The notes under the pieces were generated by a model that had not been told where the DNA came from, made no database searches, and saw only the letters and a program-made list of their open reading frames with translations. 64,000 nt of DNA. Source: Enterococcus sp. 5H (lineage in GTDB: Bacteria; Bacillota; Bacilli; Lactobacillales; Enterococcaceae). Position 1 is the first letter of the stretch. Each line of letters starts with the position of its first letter. Below, in pieces: positions 1 to 9,088 of the stretch. The translations under genes were made by a program, and so were the position numbers. The stretch lies in assembly GCF_028128615.1 (NCBI RefSeq), contig NZ_AMDP01000002.1, forward strand, positions 434,001-498,000. Direction: 5' to 3'.

Positions 1-368
1 AAATGGATGGTCATACGTTGCTTCAGTACGCTCGTTTTAGAATGGATGAAGAAGGAGACTTTGGTCGTGTCAGACGCCAGCAGCAAGTAATGTCAGCTGT
101 TATGGGACAATTGAAAAACCCATTAGCATTAATTCGTACACCAGAATCTTTAGGACGTTTAGTTGGCTATATGTCTACAGACGTTCCGACATCATTCATG
201 TTGAAAAATGGTCCTTCATTGGTCTTGAAAGGTGCTGGAGGGATCGAACGTTTAACTGTTCCTGTCGATAATTCTTGGTACAATGATGAAGTTCATTACG
301 CTGGAAGTGTGCTTCAAATCGATTTACAAATGAATCAAGAAGCGATTCAAAAATTTTTAGGACAATAA
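1..368 (+). CDS. LytR-CpsA-Psr (LCP) family cell-wall ligase, C-terminal part
   Basis: The gene is cut by the left window edge; only about the last 121 residues are visible, in the frame read from base 3. The visible part contains the arginine-rich LCP stretch (LLQYARFRMDEEGDFGR followed by RRQQQV) that in this family binds the pyrophosphate of polyprenyl-linked substrates. LCP proteins transfer wall teichoic acid or polysaccharide chains onto peptidoglycan at the outer membrane face. The N-terminal membrane anchor lies outside the window. A possible promoter for the next gene follows directly, and no strong terminator is visible after the stop. The family is clear; which paralogue this is cannot be told. 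Confidence 0.85.
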   Translation, partial: MDGHTLLQYARFRMDEEGDFGRVRRQQQVMSAVMGQLKNPLALIRTPESLGRLVGYMSTDVPTSFMLKNGPSLVLKGAGGIERLTVPVDNSWYNDEVHYAGSVLQIDLQMNQEAIQKFLGQ

Positions 369-392
369 GTATTTATTTAATTATTAAGTGAA

Positions 393-422
393 TTGTGCTA
401 TATTAATAGTGCTGTGTAAAAT
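393..422 (+). promoter_or_regulatory. Candidate promoter for degV
   Basis: A TTGTGC box at 393-398 and a TAAAAT box at 417-422 are separated by 18 bases. They end 20 bases before the degV start. The -35 match is moderate. Confidence 0.4.
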
Positions 423-442
423 TAGTGAAACGAGGTTACAAA

Positions 443-1291
443 ATGAAAATTGCTATTGTGACAGATAGTACAGCTTACTTACCTGAGCGGATTAAAAATG
501 CATCGAATTTGTTTGTTATTCCAATACCAGTAATCTTGGACGGAAAAATATATAATGAAGGAATTGATATTGAAGCTGATGAGTATTACGGCTTATTGAA
601 TAATAGTCAGGAGTTTCCTACAACATCTCAGCCAGCTTTAGGTGAAGTGATTGAAATGTATGAAAGTATTGCAGCAAAAGGCTACGATACCATTATCAGC
701 ATTCATTTATCTGCAGGTATCTCCGGATTTGTTAATACATTATTTTCTTTAACTGATTCGATTAATGGTGTGACATTATATCCTTATGACTCAAAAATTA
801 CTAGTGTACCCATGGGACATATGGTTGAAGCAGCACTTGACTTAGTCTCAGAAAATGCTAGTCTAGAATCAATATTTACTAAATTGGATATCATTAGAGA
901 TAATACTTATGCTTACTTAATTGTTGAAGATTTAAATAATTTAGTTCGTGGCGGTCGTTTAACTAACGGTGCTGCGTTAATAGCGGGATTGTTAAAGATC
1001 AAACCGATCTTAACATTTGAGGATGGAAAAATTATTTTATTTGAGAAAATTCGTTCAACCAAAAAAGCTTTTGCACGTGCGGAAGAAATTATCGGTAAAA
1101 GAGCTAAAGAAATTGATCGACCGGTCAAATTTTACGTGATCCATGCCAATAATTTGGCTGTAGCAGAGGAAGAAAAAGAAAAATTACAAAAAAAATATCC
1201 AGATGCAATTATTGAAATAGGCCATTTTGGTCCAGTTATCGGCACTCATTTAGGTGAAAAGGCAATCGGAATTGCCATCTCTGCTCAGTAA
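443..1291 (+). CDS. DegV family fatty-acid-binding protein
   Basis: This is a cytoplasmic DegV/EDD-fold protein of 282 residues. Family members bind a fatty acid and in Firmicutes act as FakB-like carriers for the fatty acid kinase FakA. The N-terminal IVTDSTAYLP motif and the internal TTSQPALGE and HLSAGISG stretches are typical, and the length matches the family. I chose the ATG at 443, which has CGAGGT at 431-436, over an in-frame GTG at 425 that would lie upstream of this ribosome site. A strong terminator follows, so the gene appears to be monocistronic. Which fatty acid it prefers, and whether it partners with FakA, cannot be read from the sequence. Confidence 0.88.
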   Translation: MKIAIVTDSTAYLPERIKNASNLFVIPIPVILDGKIYNEGIDIEADEYYGLLNNSQEFPTTSQPALGEVIEMYESIAAKGYDTIISIHLSAGISGFVNTLFSLTDSINGVTLYPYDSKITSVPMGHMVEAALDLVSENASLESIFTKLDIIRDNTYAYLIVEDLNNLVRGGRLTNGAALIAGLLKIKPILTFEDGKIILFEKIRSTKKAFARAEEIIGKRAKEIDRPVKFYVIHANNLAVAEEEKEKLQKKYPDAIIEIGHFGPVIGTHLGEKAIGIAISAQ

Positions 1292-1294
1292 ATC

Positions 1295-1336
1295 AAAAGG
1301 AACCAAGCTGTATAAGCAGTTTCGTTCCTTTTTTAT
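1295..1336 (+). terminator. Terminator after degV
   Basis: AAAAGGAAC at 1295-1303 pairs with GTTCCTTTT at 1324-1332 and is followed by a T-run. Confidence 0.8.
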
Positions 1337-1496
1337 TTTGATAAAGTAGGTAAGGATAATTCAAACGTTTAATATTCATATCGTTCACTAGAATACAAAG
1401 ACTGTGTTACAATAACAACTAAAGTTAAAAAGAAATAATTTCAGTGGTCATTTTCCTTTAAAAGTAAGGTATACTTAAAGAAAAGGAGGCGAGTGG

Positions 1497-1685
1497 ATGA
1501 ATCTAACTGAAGAACGCTTACAAAAAGATAAAATGAAACAAGTTCAACTGCTCGCAGCATACTATCAAGTGGTCAACCGATTACCTCTTGGTGATAAGCG
1601 AGATCAGATGATTCGCGATATACTGGCTTGCAAGGATAAAATAAAAAAAATAAATCAGCAGTTAACTGAATTAAATAAAAAATAA
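1497..1685 (+). CDS. Small hypothetical protein (62 aa), helical and charged
   Basis: I do not recognise this protein. It is a 62-residue, highly charged, probably all-helical soluble protein that ends in a lysine-rich tail. The start is well supported: AAAAGGAGG at 1481-1489 precedes the ATG at 1497 by 7 bases. It is followed after about 50 bases by a membrane-protein gene on the same strand, so the two may be co-transcribed. There is no signal peptide or cysteine pair, and no DNA-binding motif that I can point to. The strong ribosome site argues that it is a real gene. Confidence 0.6.
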   Translation: MNLTEERLQKDKMKQVQLLAAYYQVVNRLPLGDKRDQMIRDILACKDKIKKINQQLTELNKK

Positions 1686-1739
1686 TGATAGATTTTAAAA
1701 GAACAATAGGACAAATCAATTCTATAAAAGGAGAGCGTT

Positions 1740-2222
1740 TTGGGGATAAATCTATTTACAGTGTTACTTACTATTTTTGTAGTAATTATGTACGTTTACC
1801 TAATTTTAGTAAGGAAAAGTATTCTCATTAAAAGCATAAAAAAACAATTTTATATTTTCTTGATTATTATCGGAAGTTTGCTATTGTTAGCTTTTACTTT
1901 TCTAGTAGAACAAACGATTGATCAAAGAATCCGCAGCATTCTATCAGCTTTACTTTTATTGAGTTTTTTGTTAGATGCTAAAGGACTTTGTGATGATCGA
2001 ATTATTTCAGGACCGTTTGATAATAGAGGGATCATGTATCAAGATATAGATAAGGTAGCTCTTTTGCTTAAAAACAACGAAATTCGTTTGAACTATTTTA
2101 AAAATGGTTATAGAGGACCGATGATGAAATTTACGATCCCATTAGAAGATTTACTAGCATTCTTTTCTGAACGTTTGAATGAAAATGCAGAAATTAATAT
2201 TTTAGTTGATGAAGAAAATTAA
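1740..2222 (+). CDS. Hypothetical membrane protein with C-terminal soluble domain
   Basis: This 160-residue protein has two or three hydrophobic helices in roughly residues 5-80, with a basic loop between the first and second. A soluble domain of about 80 residues follows. Its pattern (an ISGPFDNRG stretch, then alternating short strands) recalls the small PH-like domains of bacterial membrane proteins, but I cannot assign a family. The start is a TTG at 1740 preceded by AAAAGGAGAG at 1726-1735; no ATG fits as well. It lies between two other small unknown genes upstream of a Na+/H+ antiporter gene. Confidence 0.6.
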   Translation: MGINLFTVLLTIFVVIMYVYLILVRKSILIKSIKKQFYIFLIIIGSLLLLAFTFLVEQTIDQRIRSILSALLLLSFLLDAKGLCDDRIISGPFDNRGIMYQDIDKVALLLKNNEIRLNYFKNGYRGPMMKFTIPLEDLLAFFSERLNENAEINILVDEEN

Positions 2223-2331
2223 TATCTAACAAGATAGTACTTGATTTTATTGAGTATTATCTTGTTTTTATCTGTAATTATTAGCTATTTTCTCAGATTT
2301 AGAATTATTTTCATAAAATAGTCAATTTATG

Positions 2332-2360
2332 TTGGTATTTCCTATTCTGTTTGCTATAAT
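2332..2360 (+). promoter_or_regulatory. Promoter for the 2392 gene and the antiporter
   Basis: A TTGGTA box at 2332-2337, a 17-base spacer and a perfect TATAAT at 2355-2360 are present. This places transcription start at about 2367, downstream of an in-frame ATG at 2329. That supports the GTG start at 2392 for the next gene. Confidence 0.7.
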
Positions 2361-2391
2361 TGTCACAGAAATTCTGAAAGGAAGTAATGTT

Positions 2392-2670
2392 GTGAATAAA
2401 GATGTAGAGCAACGGATTGCTGAATTGCGTGAAAAATATCAAAATATCTCTCCTGAGAAAAAAGCAGAATGGGAGAAGCATATCAAAAAAAGAAATTTTC
2501 TTAACTATAAGAAAATTGAATTAGTTAAATTGGAATTATTACGCTTGGAAGCCCGTCGTGCACAACTTGAGCTATGTGATAAAGAAAAAGAACTTGATCA
2601 CATTGAAAAAAAAATCAACTGTAAAAAAGAAAAATTATTGCGCTATTTGGGCAAACAAATACATCAATGA
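2392..2670 (+). CDS. Small coiled-coil hypothetical protein (92 aa)
   Basis: This is a soluble, Lys/Glu-rich protein predicted to be almost entirely helical. Heptad-like leucine spacing in the second half (around LLRLEARRAQLEL) suggests a coiled coil. I start it at GTG 2392, which follows AAAGGAAG at 2377-2384. A longer in-frame start at 2329 would lie inside the promoter and encode an unlikely hydrophobic leader. It ends 19 bases before the antiporter gene, so the two are probably one transcript. The family is not recognised; a role in modulating the antiporter is only a guess from position. Confidence 0.6.
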   Translation: MNKDVEQRIAELREKYQNISPEKKAEWEKHIKKRNFLNYKKIELVKLELLRLEARRAQLELCDKEKELDHIEKKINCKKEKLLRYLGKQIHQ

Positions 2671-2689
2671 TTCGTAAGGGGGACACAAG

Positions 2690-4747
2690 ATGGAATTTGT
2701 TAATTTAATAATTGTATTTGTATTTGCTATAACTTTTTCTAACGTTTTCAATCGAATTGTTCCAATCATTCCTCTACCAATTGTTCAAATTGTCGTAGGT
2801 GTTATTATCGGAGTTACATCAATTGGTAGGGAAATTACTTTTGAGCCGGAAATATTTTTAGTAATGATTATTGCACCTTTACTATTTCGTGAAGGTGAAC
2901 GAAATGATATATCTTCAACGCTAAAAAATTTCAGTGTCATATTATTTTTAGCTTTTATTGGCGTCATAATCACTCTAGTTAGTGTTGGTTGGGCCTTACA
3001 TATGATTATCCCAGCGTTACCGATTGCAGCCTGTTTTGCTTTAGGTGCAGCTTTAGGTCCTACAGATGCAGTCGCTGTGGGCTCATTGTCTGGTAAAATT
3101 CAAATACCTCCAAAAGCCATGCATATTTTAGAAGGTGAGGGATTGATTAATGATGCTTCTGGCGTTACAGCCTTTCAGTTTGCTTTAGCAGCTTTACTTA
3201 CTGGAAGTTTTTCAATCGCTGATGCAGGAATTAGTTTAGTCGTTTCGAGTATTGGCGGAGCCTTAATCGGTGCCCTTTTAGTGATGATTAAACGTCAAGT
3301 TGTATTGATTCTAGAAAAAGCTTCGGCTAGAGATGTAACAGGTTATCTTTTATTAGAGTTATTACTACCGTTTTTAGCTTATATGGTTGCTGAACTGTTT
3401 CACGTTTCTGGTATTATTGCAGCTGTTGTAGCAGGTGTAATGCAAGCTGCTAGTTTAAAAAAAGTGTCACTATTTGAAGCCGAATTGTCAAGTGTTTCTG
3501 AGAGTACGTGGGGAACAATTACATTTACTTTAAACGCGTTAGTTTTTTTATTTTTAGGTATCGAATTGTCACAAGTTTTTTCTCCTATTTGGAATAGTGA
3601 AACGTACTCAAACAGCTTTTTACTATTGGTTATTTTGATCTTAAGTGTCACGCTGTTCGTGGCTAGATTTTTATCTATTGTCTTGATTTATAGTGTGAAA
3701 AATGGAATAAAAAATCTTTGGGAATCTATGAATGAAATGTTGATTTTAACTTTTGGCGGTGTAAAGGGAACAGTCAGTTTAGCAACTATCTTTATTTTGC
3801 CGCTTACTTTGAATGGAGATGCATTTCCAGAACGTTCATTACTGTTATTTATTACTGCTTGCGTCATTTTGGTTACGTTAATCGGCGGTATTGTTGTTTT
3901 ACCATTTTTGACAGAATCTGATGAGAGCGAAAGTTCCAATGCTCAAGGAATTGAACTGTTGAAAGAGGTTATTAAGCAGTTAGAAAAAATTAATGACGAA
4001 GATCCGCAAGTTGAAATGAACGTTGTGATAGAGAATTATCAAGACCGTGTAAAGGAACTATACACTGAGCAATTACCATCAGAGCAACGACAAGAGGTTC
4101 AAGAATTGAGAGCGTTGATAGTTTCCATTGAACGTGATGGTTTGGAAGAAAGCTTTAGACAAAAAGAAATCGGTATTGAAGGTTATCGTTTATATGAACG
4201 TTTAATTTCACGAATGGAAAAATCAATTGCTAGACAACTACTTTCAATTATTGGATTTTGGCTCTTATTCGTTCGCCAAATCATTGCATTTTTTATTCAT
4301 CCTAAGCTATTTTCTACCAAAAGAGATGAAGAACATCGGAAAGAATTTCAAAAAGAAGAACTTGAAAATGTTCGGCAAGTATTCTTACAAAACACAGAAG
4401 TTGTTTTGAAAAGTTTAGATAATTTAAAAGGTGTTTATGATGATGAAATTATTCGGTTCTTTATCGAAAGCCGATTGCAGCTCGCCCATAGACTGGAAGA
4501 TGGAACGTTTATTGACTCCTTTATTGTTCGTTCTCAATCAAACTATGTAAAGGAATTATTAATTGGCTATCACGAAGAACGGAAGATTATTGATGAATAC
4601 GAAATCTCGGATAAGATAAGCTCATTTGAAGCAAACGAGTACCGCAAAAATGTTAATTTATTAGAATCTTATTCAATAAACGATATTCCGAATGCTATTC
4701 CGTTAACAAAATTGTCAAGAGATTTAAAAAAAGAAGCTGGTCGGTAA
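2690..4747 (+). CDS. Na+/H+ antiporter, CPA1 (NhaP-like) family, with long cytoplasmic tail
   Basis: This is a cation:proton antiporter of 685 residues. The first 410 residues or so form a dozen hydrophobic helices. The conserved CPA1 features are visible: GPTDAVAVGSLSG, and GEGLINDASG with the Asn-Asp pair that binds the cation and proton. The remaining 270 residues are charged and helical, a cytoplasmic regulatory tail longer than in minimal NhaP proteins. It presumably handles Na+ or K+ and pH homeostasis at the cell membrane. The start ATG follows a GGGGG ribosome site, and a terminator overlaps the stop codon. Ion specificity cannot be read from the sequence. Confidence 0.85.
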   Translation: MEFVNLIIVFVFAITFSNVFNRIVPIIPLPIVQIVVGVIIGVTSIGREITFEPEIFLVMIIAPLLFREGERNDISSTLKNFSVILFLAFIGVIITLVSVGWALHMIIPALPIAACFALGAALGPTDAVAVGSLSGKIQIPPKAMHILEGEGLINDASGVTAFQFALAALLTGSFSIADAGISLVVSSIGGALIGALLVMIKRQVVLILEKASARDVTGYLLLELLLPFLAYMVAELFHVSGIIAAVVAGVMQAASLKKVSLFEAELSSVSESTWGTITFTLNALVFLFLGIELSQVFSPIWNSETYSNSFLLLVILILSVTLFVARFLSIVLIYSVKNGIKNLWESMNEMLILTFGGVKGTVSLATIFILPLTLNGDAFPERSLLLFITACVILVTLIGGIVVLPFLTESDESESSNAQGIELLKEVIKQLEKINDEDPQVEMNVVIENYQDRVKELYTEQLPSEQRQEVQELRALIVSIERDGLEESFRQKEIGIEGYRLYERLISRMEKSIARQLLSIIGFWLLFVRQIIAFFIHPKLFSTKRDEEHRKEFQKEELENVRQVFLQNTEVVLKSLDNLKGVYDDEIIRFFIESRLQLAHRLEDGTFIDSFIVRSQSNYVKELLIGYHEERKIIDEYEISDKISSFEANEYRKNVNLLESYSINDIPNAIPLTKLSRDLKKEAGR

Positions 4748-4764
4748 AACTGGCTTCTTTTTTT
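4731..4764 (+). terminator. Terminator overlapping the antiporter stop codon
   Basis: AAGAAGC at 4731-4737 pairs with GCTTCTT in the segment before the T-run ending at about 4764. The upstream arm lies inside the coding region. Confidence 0.7.
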
Positions 4765-4809
4765 CACAAATTTTTGATACAATAAGCAGGATGAAAAGGG
4801 CGTGAACAG

Positions 4810-6699
4810 ATGAAAGAATTAAAAATAGCCGAATTAACTAAAACGTACGGCGAAAAAACACTATTTGATCATATATCTTTCAGTATCCGTGACAAAGATC
4901 GCATCGGGTTAATTGGTACTAACGGTACTGGTAAAACAAGTTTGTTAAATATTTTAGCAGGTAAAGACAGCGGGGATGGAGATGTAAATTCGATCCAGCA
5001 ACCAAATGAATACCAAATTGGCTATTTATCTCAAGATCAAACATTCGATCCTAACTTAACCGTAGTAGAAGCTGTTTTCCAAGGCGATACACCGATTATT
5101 AAAGCTGTAAAAAATTATGAATTAGCATTACTTGCATTAGCAGAAGACGGTAGTAGTGAAGCGGCACAGAAAAAATACGCTCAAGCTGAAGAACGCATGA
5201 ATAAAGAAGATGCGTGGACAGCAGACACAGATGCCAAGATTATTTTACAAAAATTAGGTATTGAAACCTTGCACAAAAAAATTGGTGAACTTTCAGGTGG
5301 ACAAAAAAAACGTGTCAGTTTAGCACAAGTCTTGATTGAATCACCTGACTTGCTCTTATTGGATGAACCAACAAACCACCTTGATTATGAAGCAATTAGT
5401 TGGCTTGAAAGTTTCCTCAATAGCTATCGAGGAGCAATATTAATGGTAACTCATGATCGTTATTTTTTAGATCGGGTAACGAACCGAATTTTTGAATTAT
5501 CTTTCGGTAAATTATATGAATATAAAGGGAATTATGAAGCCTATCTTTTAGCGAAAGCCGAGCGAGAACGTGTAGAAGTTGAGCAAGAAGAAAAAAGAAA
5601 ACAATTATATAAACAAGAATTGGAATGGATGCGTGCGGGTGTACAAGCTAGAGGCACAAAACAGCAGGCACGACAAGATCGATTTCATGATCTGAAAGAA
5701 AACCTTAATCAAGTGAACCATAAAGATCAACTAGAAATTGATGTCGGGACTCAAAGACTAGGCAAAAAAGTTTTAGAAATTCAAGGTGGTTGTTACGAGA
5801 TTGAAGATAAAGTAATTCTGAATGACTTTAATTTGTTAATTCAAGCGAAAGATCGAATAGGTATTACTGGAAAAAACGGTGCTGGAAAATCAACATTATT
5901 AAATATCTTGGCTGGCAGAATTCCTTTAATGAGCGGTGTTTATTCTATTGGAGAAACCGTCCATTTAGCTTATTACACACAACAAAATGAAGCAATGGAT
6001 CCCAATAAACGCATGATTGCTTATTTACAAGAAGCTGCTGAGCAAGTTCAACGAAACGACGGAACAACAATCAGCGTTGCTGAATTACTAGAACGATTTC
6101 TTTTCCCGCGTTTTATGCATGGAACAATCATCGGAAAACTTTCTGGTGGTGAAAAACGTCGACTTTATTTACTAAAACTATTAATAACTCAGCCAAATGT
6201 GTTATTATTGGACGAACCAACTAATGATTTGGATATTGATACTCTAACAATTTTAGAAGACTATATTCAATCGTTTAAAGGTGCAGTGGTTGCCGTTTCA
6301 CATGATCGCTATTTTCTTGATAAAACAATGGACAAACTTTTAATCTTCCAAGGATCAGGTCAAATTGATAGCTACTTTGGATCAATGAGTGAATATGTCA
6401 CTATCGCAAAAGAACAATCGAAAAAAATAGCTAAAATTGAAAACAAGCCACTTAAAAAAACGAGTGATAAAAAAGAAAAAATCAAACTAACTTATATGGA
6501 ACAAAAAGAGTGGGAAACGATTGAAGCAGAGATTGAAGTTCTTGAAGAAACCACTACACAACTCGCTGAAGAAATGAACCATCAAGGGGACGACTTCACA
6601 AAATTGCAGCAGCTTCAAAACGAGTTGACTATTGCAGAAAAAGAGTTAGAAGATAAAATGGAACGTTGGGAATATTTAAGTGAATTTGCAAACAACTAG
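4810..6699 (+). CDS. ABC-F family ATPase (Uup/YfmR-like)
   Basis: This soluble protein carries two ABC ATPase cassettes and no membrane segments, the ABC-F plan. Cassette 1 has Walker A GTNGTGKTS (residues 36-44), a LSGGQKKR signature (about 161) and LLLLDEPTNHLD (about 180). Cassette 2 has GKNGAGKST (about 354), LSGGEKRR (about 444) and LLLDEPTNDLD (about 465). A charged linker joins the cassettes and a C-terminal coiled coil spans about 560-629. The 629-residue length with this coiled coil fits the Uup/YfmR branch, which acts on ribosomes. It is a housekeeping translation factor type rather than an antibiotic-target-protection type, though that cannot be excluded. thyA follows 12 bases later. 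Confidence 0.88.
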   Translation: MKELKIAELTKTYGEKTLFDHISFSIRDKDRIGLIGTNGTGKTSLLNILAGKDSGDGDVNSIQQPNEYQIGYLSQDQTFDPNLTVVEAVFQGDTPIIKAVKNYELALLALAEDGSSEAAQKKYAQAEERMNKEDAWTADTDAKIILQKLGIETLHKKIGELSGGQKKRVSLAQVLIESPDLLLLDEPTNHLDYEAISWLESFLNSYRGAILMVTHDRYFLDRVTNRIFELSFGKLYEYKGNYEAYLLAKAERERVEVEQEEKRKQLYKQELEWMRAGVQARGTKQQARQDRFHDLKENLNQVNHKDQLEIDVGTQRLGKKVLEIQGGCYEIEDKVILNDFNLLIQAKDRIGITGKNGAGKSTLLNILAGRIPLMSGVYSIGETVHLAYYTQQNEAMDPNKRMIAYLQEAAEQVQRNDGTTISVAELLERFLFPRFMHGTIIGKLSGGEKRRLYLLKLLITQPNVLLLDEPTNDLDIDTLTILEDYIQSFKGAVVAVSHDRYFLDKTMDKLLIFQGSGQIDSYFGSMSEYVTIAKEQSKKIAKIENKPLKKTSDKKEKIKLTYMEQKEWETIEAEIEVLEETTTQLAEEMNHQGDDFTKLQQLQNELTIAEKELEDKMERWEYLSEFANN

Positions 6700-6711
6700 G
6701 AGGCAGTAAAT

Positions 6712-7659
6712 ATGGAAGAAACATATTTAGCGTTAGGGCGTAAAATTTTAGAAGAAGGTCATGTGAAAGAAGATCGTACGGGTACAGGAACTCGTAGTAT
6801 TTTTGGTTATCAAATGCGTTTTGACCTAGCTGAAGGATTTCCGCTATTAACTACTAAACGGGTTCCTTTTGGCTTGATTAAAAGTGAATTACTGTGGTTT
6901 TTAAATGGTGATACGAATATTCGCTATTTATTACAACATAACAACCATATTTGGGATGAATGGGCATTCGAACGATATATAAAAAGTGAAGACTATCAAG
7001 GACCTGATATGACTGATTTTGGCCGTCGTGTATTGATAGATGAGACTTTTAAAGAAAACTATGAGCTGGAACATAAAAAATTTTGCGAAAAGATTTTAAC
7101 TGACGATGCATTTGCCGCTAAATATGGTGAATTAGGTAATATTTACGGTGCTCAATGGCGCCACTGGGAAACGAAAGATGGCGGATTTATTGATCAAATT
7201 AAAAATGTTATTGAGATGATTAAAAATACACCTGATTCTCGTCGATTGATTGTATCAGCTTGGAATCCAGAAGATGTACCTTCCATGGCTTTGCCTCCTT
7301 GTCATACAATGTTTCAATTTTACGTGAATGATGGAAAACTAAGTTGTCAATTGTATCAACGTAGTGGGGATGTTTTTCTGGGTGTTCCATTTAATATAGC
7401 AAGTTACGCTTTGCTAACACATTTAATTGCACATGAAACGGGACTTGAAGTTGGTGACTTCGTGCATACATTAGGTGATGCACACTTATATACGAATCAT
7501 ATCGATCAAATGAAAGAACAACTTTCACGCGACATTCGCTCATTTCCAACGATTAAATTGAATCAAGAAAAAAAATCTGTTTTTGATTTTGATATGGAAG
7601 ATATTGTGATTGAAGGTTATGATCCGCATCCGGCGATTAAAGCACCGATTGCCGTTTAA
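6712..7659 (+). CDS. thyA: Thymidylate synthase
   Basis: The enzyme converts dUMP to dTMP with methylene-tetrahydrofolate as methyl donor and reductant. The 315-residue length is the long lactobacillale form, which carries about 50 extra residues (roughly 85-135) relative to the 264-residue E. coli enzyme. The catalytic cysteine is C197 in PPCHTMFQF. The [10 protein letters not shown] phosphate-binding loop and the QRSGDVFLG motif are intact. The start ATG is preceded by AGGAGG. It is followed 17 bases later by dihydrofolate reductase, which regenerates the folate cofactor it oxidises, so the pair is a functional unit. Confidence 0.97.
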   Translation: MEETYLALGRKILEEGHVKEDRTGTGTRSIFGYQMRFDLAEGFPLLTTKRVPFGLIKSELLWFLNGDTNIRYLLQHNNHIWDEWAFERYIKSEDYQGPDMTDFGRRVLIDETFKENYELEHKKFCEKILTDDAFAAKYGELGNIYGAQWRHWETKDGGFIDQIKNVIEMIKNTPDSRRLIVSAWNPEDVPSMALPPCHTMFQFYVNDGKLSCQLYQRSGDVFLGVPFNIASYALLTHLIAHETGLEVGDFVHTLGDAHLYTNHIDQMKEQLSRDIRSFPTIKLNQEKKSVFDFDMEDIVIEGYDPHPAIKAPIAV

Positions 7660-7676
7660 GTTGAAAGGAGTCTACA

Positions 7677-8177
7677 ATGTTAGCAGCTATATGGGCGCAA
7701 GATGAAAAGGGAACAATTGGAAAAAATAATCATTTACCATGGCACATGCCAAATGATTTAAAATTCTTTAAACAAATGACAGAAAATAACACGATTGTAA
7801 TGGGTAGAAAAACATTTGAAGGAATGGGCAGCCGTCCATTGCCAAATCGTCAAACAATTGTTATGACAAGAGATAAAAACTATCAAGCCAATGGTGTGAT
7901 CGTACTCCATACAGTTCAAGAAGTTCTTAACTATGCAGAATCTTTTTCAGGAATAATCTTTATTTCTGGCGGTTCAGCAATTTACGAAGAGTTTTTACCA
8001 TTTTGTAATGTGCTGTATCGAACTGTAATCAGTCATACTTTTGATGGAGACACAAAGTTTCCTTCAATAAATTGGGATGATTGGACTAGGATTAATTTAA
8101 GTGAAGGCGAGCAGGATGAAAAAAATCTTTATCCTTATCAGTTCGAAACTTATCAAAGAAAAGTTTCAGCAGAATAA
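7677..8177 (+). CDS. folA: Dihydrofolate reductase
   Basis: This NADPH-dependent enzyme reduces dihydrofolate to tetrahydrofolate. The 166-residue protein has the N-terminal AAIWAQDEKGTIGK loop, LPWHMPNDLKFF with the active-site acid D27, and the MGRKTFEGMG cofactor site. AAAGGAG lies just before the ATG. Its position directly after thyA matches its biochemical role and the usual chromosomal dfr location in enterococci. Nothing suggests an acquired trimethoprim-resistance variant, although resistance mutations cannot be judged by eye. Confidence 0.96.
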   Translation: MLAAIWAQDEKGTIGKNNHLPWHMPNDLKFFKQMTENNTIVMGRKTFEGMGSRPLPNRQTIVMTRDKNYQANGVIVLHTVQEVLNYAESFSGIIFISGGSAIYEEFLPFCNVLYRTVISHTFDGDTKFPSINWDDWTRINLSEGEQDEKNLYPYQFETYQRKVSAE

Positions 8178-8186
8178 TTTGAATAT

Positions 8187-8230
8187 AGACAAAAAAAACA
8201 TACTTAAGTTAGTATGTTTTTTTCTGTCTA
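8187..8230. terminator. Bidirectional terminator between folA and lexA
   Basis: A near-perfect palindrome runs from TAGACA (8187-8192) to TGTCTA (8225-8230), with AACATACT pairing AGTATGTT in the middle. It has A- and T-runs on both sides and serves both converging genes; its right end overlaps the lexA stop. Confidence 0.85.
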
Positions 8231-8848
8231 TATGTGGTTACGGTATAAACCGACAACTTTACCTAAAATACTGACGTTACTTAAAATTATCGGTTCCAGT
8301 GCATCATTTTCAGGCTGTAACCTAATATGATCTGATTCTTTAAAAAATCTTTTACAAGTTGCTTCATCTTCATCAGTCATAGCAATCACTATATCGCCAT
8401 TAGAAGCGTCACCCTGTTTTCGAACGATAACTTGATCGCCATCTAATATACCGGCGTTAATCATACTTTCTCCACGAATTGTCAGCATAAACAAGGCATT
8501 CTCTTCTGATTGTAAATCAGGAGGAATCGGGAAGAAATCAGAAGCTTCCTCAACAGCCAAAATAGGTTCACCGGCAGTAACTACGCCAAGCATCGGAATA
8601 ACTGTTGGCTGAACACCGATTTTTTCCAAACCTTCCGCTGTTAGTTCGATAGCTCTCGGTTTAGTAGGATCTCTTAGAATCATGCCTTTTTTTTCTAAAC
8701 GGGCTAAATGGCCATGAACAGTCGAAGTGGATGACAAATCAACTGCTTTTCCGATCTCCCTTACGGTTGGCGGATAGCCTTTAAGTTCAACTTGTTCGTA
8801 TATATATTTTAGTACTTCAATTTGTCTTGTGTCTGTACGTTTAACCAA
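8228..8848 (-). CDS. lexA: LexA, SOS response repressor/autoprotease
   Basis: LexA represses DNA-damage genes and cleaves itself when RecA filaments form. The N-terminal winged helix (residues 1-65) includes [20 protein letters not shown]. The cleavage site Ala92-Gly93 is present in VTAGEP, with catalytic Ser128 (RGESM) and Lys166 (ATCKRF). I start it at TTG 8848, spaced 8 bases from GAAGG. The in-frame GTG at 8857 touches that ribosome site and is less likely. A LexA-box-like site lies upstream, consistent with autoregulation. The length of 206 residues is normal. Confidence 0.94.
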   Translation of the reverse strand: MVKRTDTRQIEVLKYIYEQVELKGYPPTVREIGKAVDLSSTSTVHGHLARLEKKGMILRDPTKPRAIELTAEGLEKIGVQPTVIPMLGVVTAGEPILAVEEASDFFPIPPDLQSEENALFMLTIRGESMINAGILDGDQVIVRKQGDASNGDIVIAMTDEDEATCKRFFKESDHIRLQPENDALEPIILSNVSILGKVVGLYRNHI

Positions 8849-8904
8849 AACCCGCACCTTCTTTCAATTTATAGTTTTAGTGTACCATAGATTAAAGCAG
8901 GAAT

Positions 8905-8918
8905 CAAACAAGCGTTCG
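8905..8918. promoter_or_regulatory. LexA box (Gram-positive SOS box)
   Basis: CAAACAAGCGTTCG matches the Firmicute consensus CGAAC-N4-GTTCG with one mismatch. It lies between the divergent lexA and DUF896 genes. Confidence 0.65.
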
Positions 8919-9011
8919 TGTTTTTCGAAAGTTTGTACTGCCACGATTATTTTAAGACATAATAATTAATCTTTTGCGATGGAAAACCGAATTTTTTCAT
9001 TAATAATTTAG

Positions 9012-9040
9012 TTGTATTTTTCTAGTGCTTCTTATAAGAT
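9012..9040 (+). promoter_or_regulatory. Candidate promoter for the DUF896 gene
   Basis: TTGTAT at 9012-9017 and TAAGAT at 9035-9040 have a 17-base spacer. The site is about 95 bases downstream of the LexA box, so direct LexA repression of this promoter is not obvious. Confidence 0.4.
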
Positions 9041-9088
9041 AGACATTGAAGTATAGTTATTAAAAACTATTTAAAGGAGGAGAGAACC

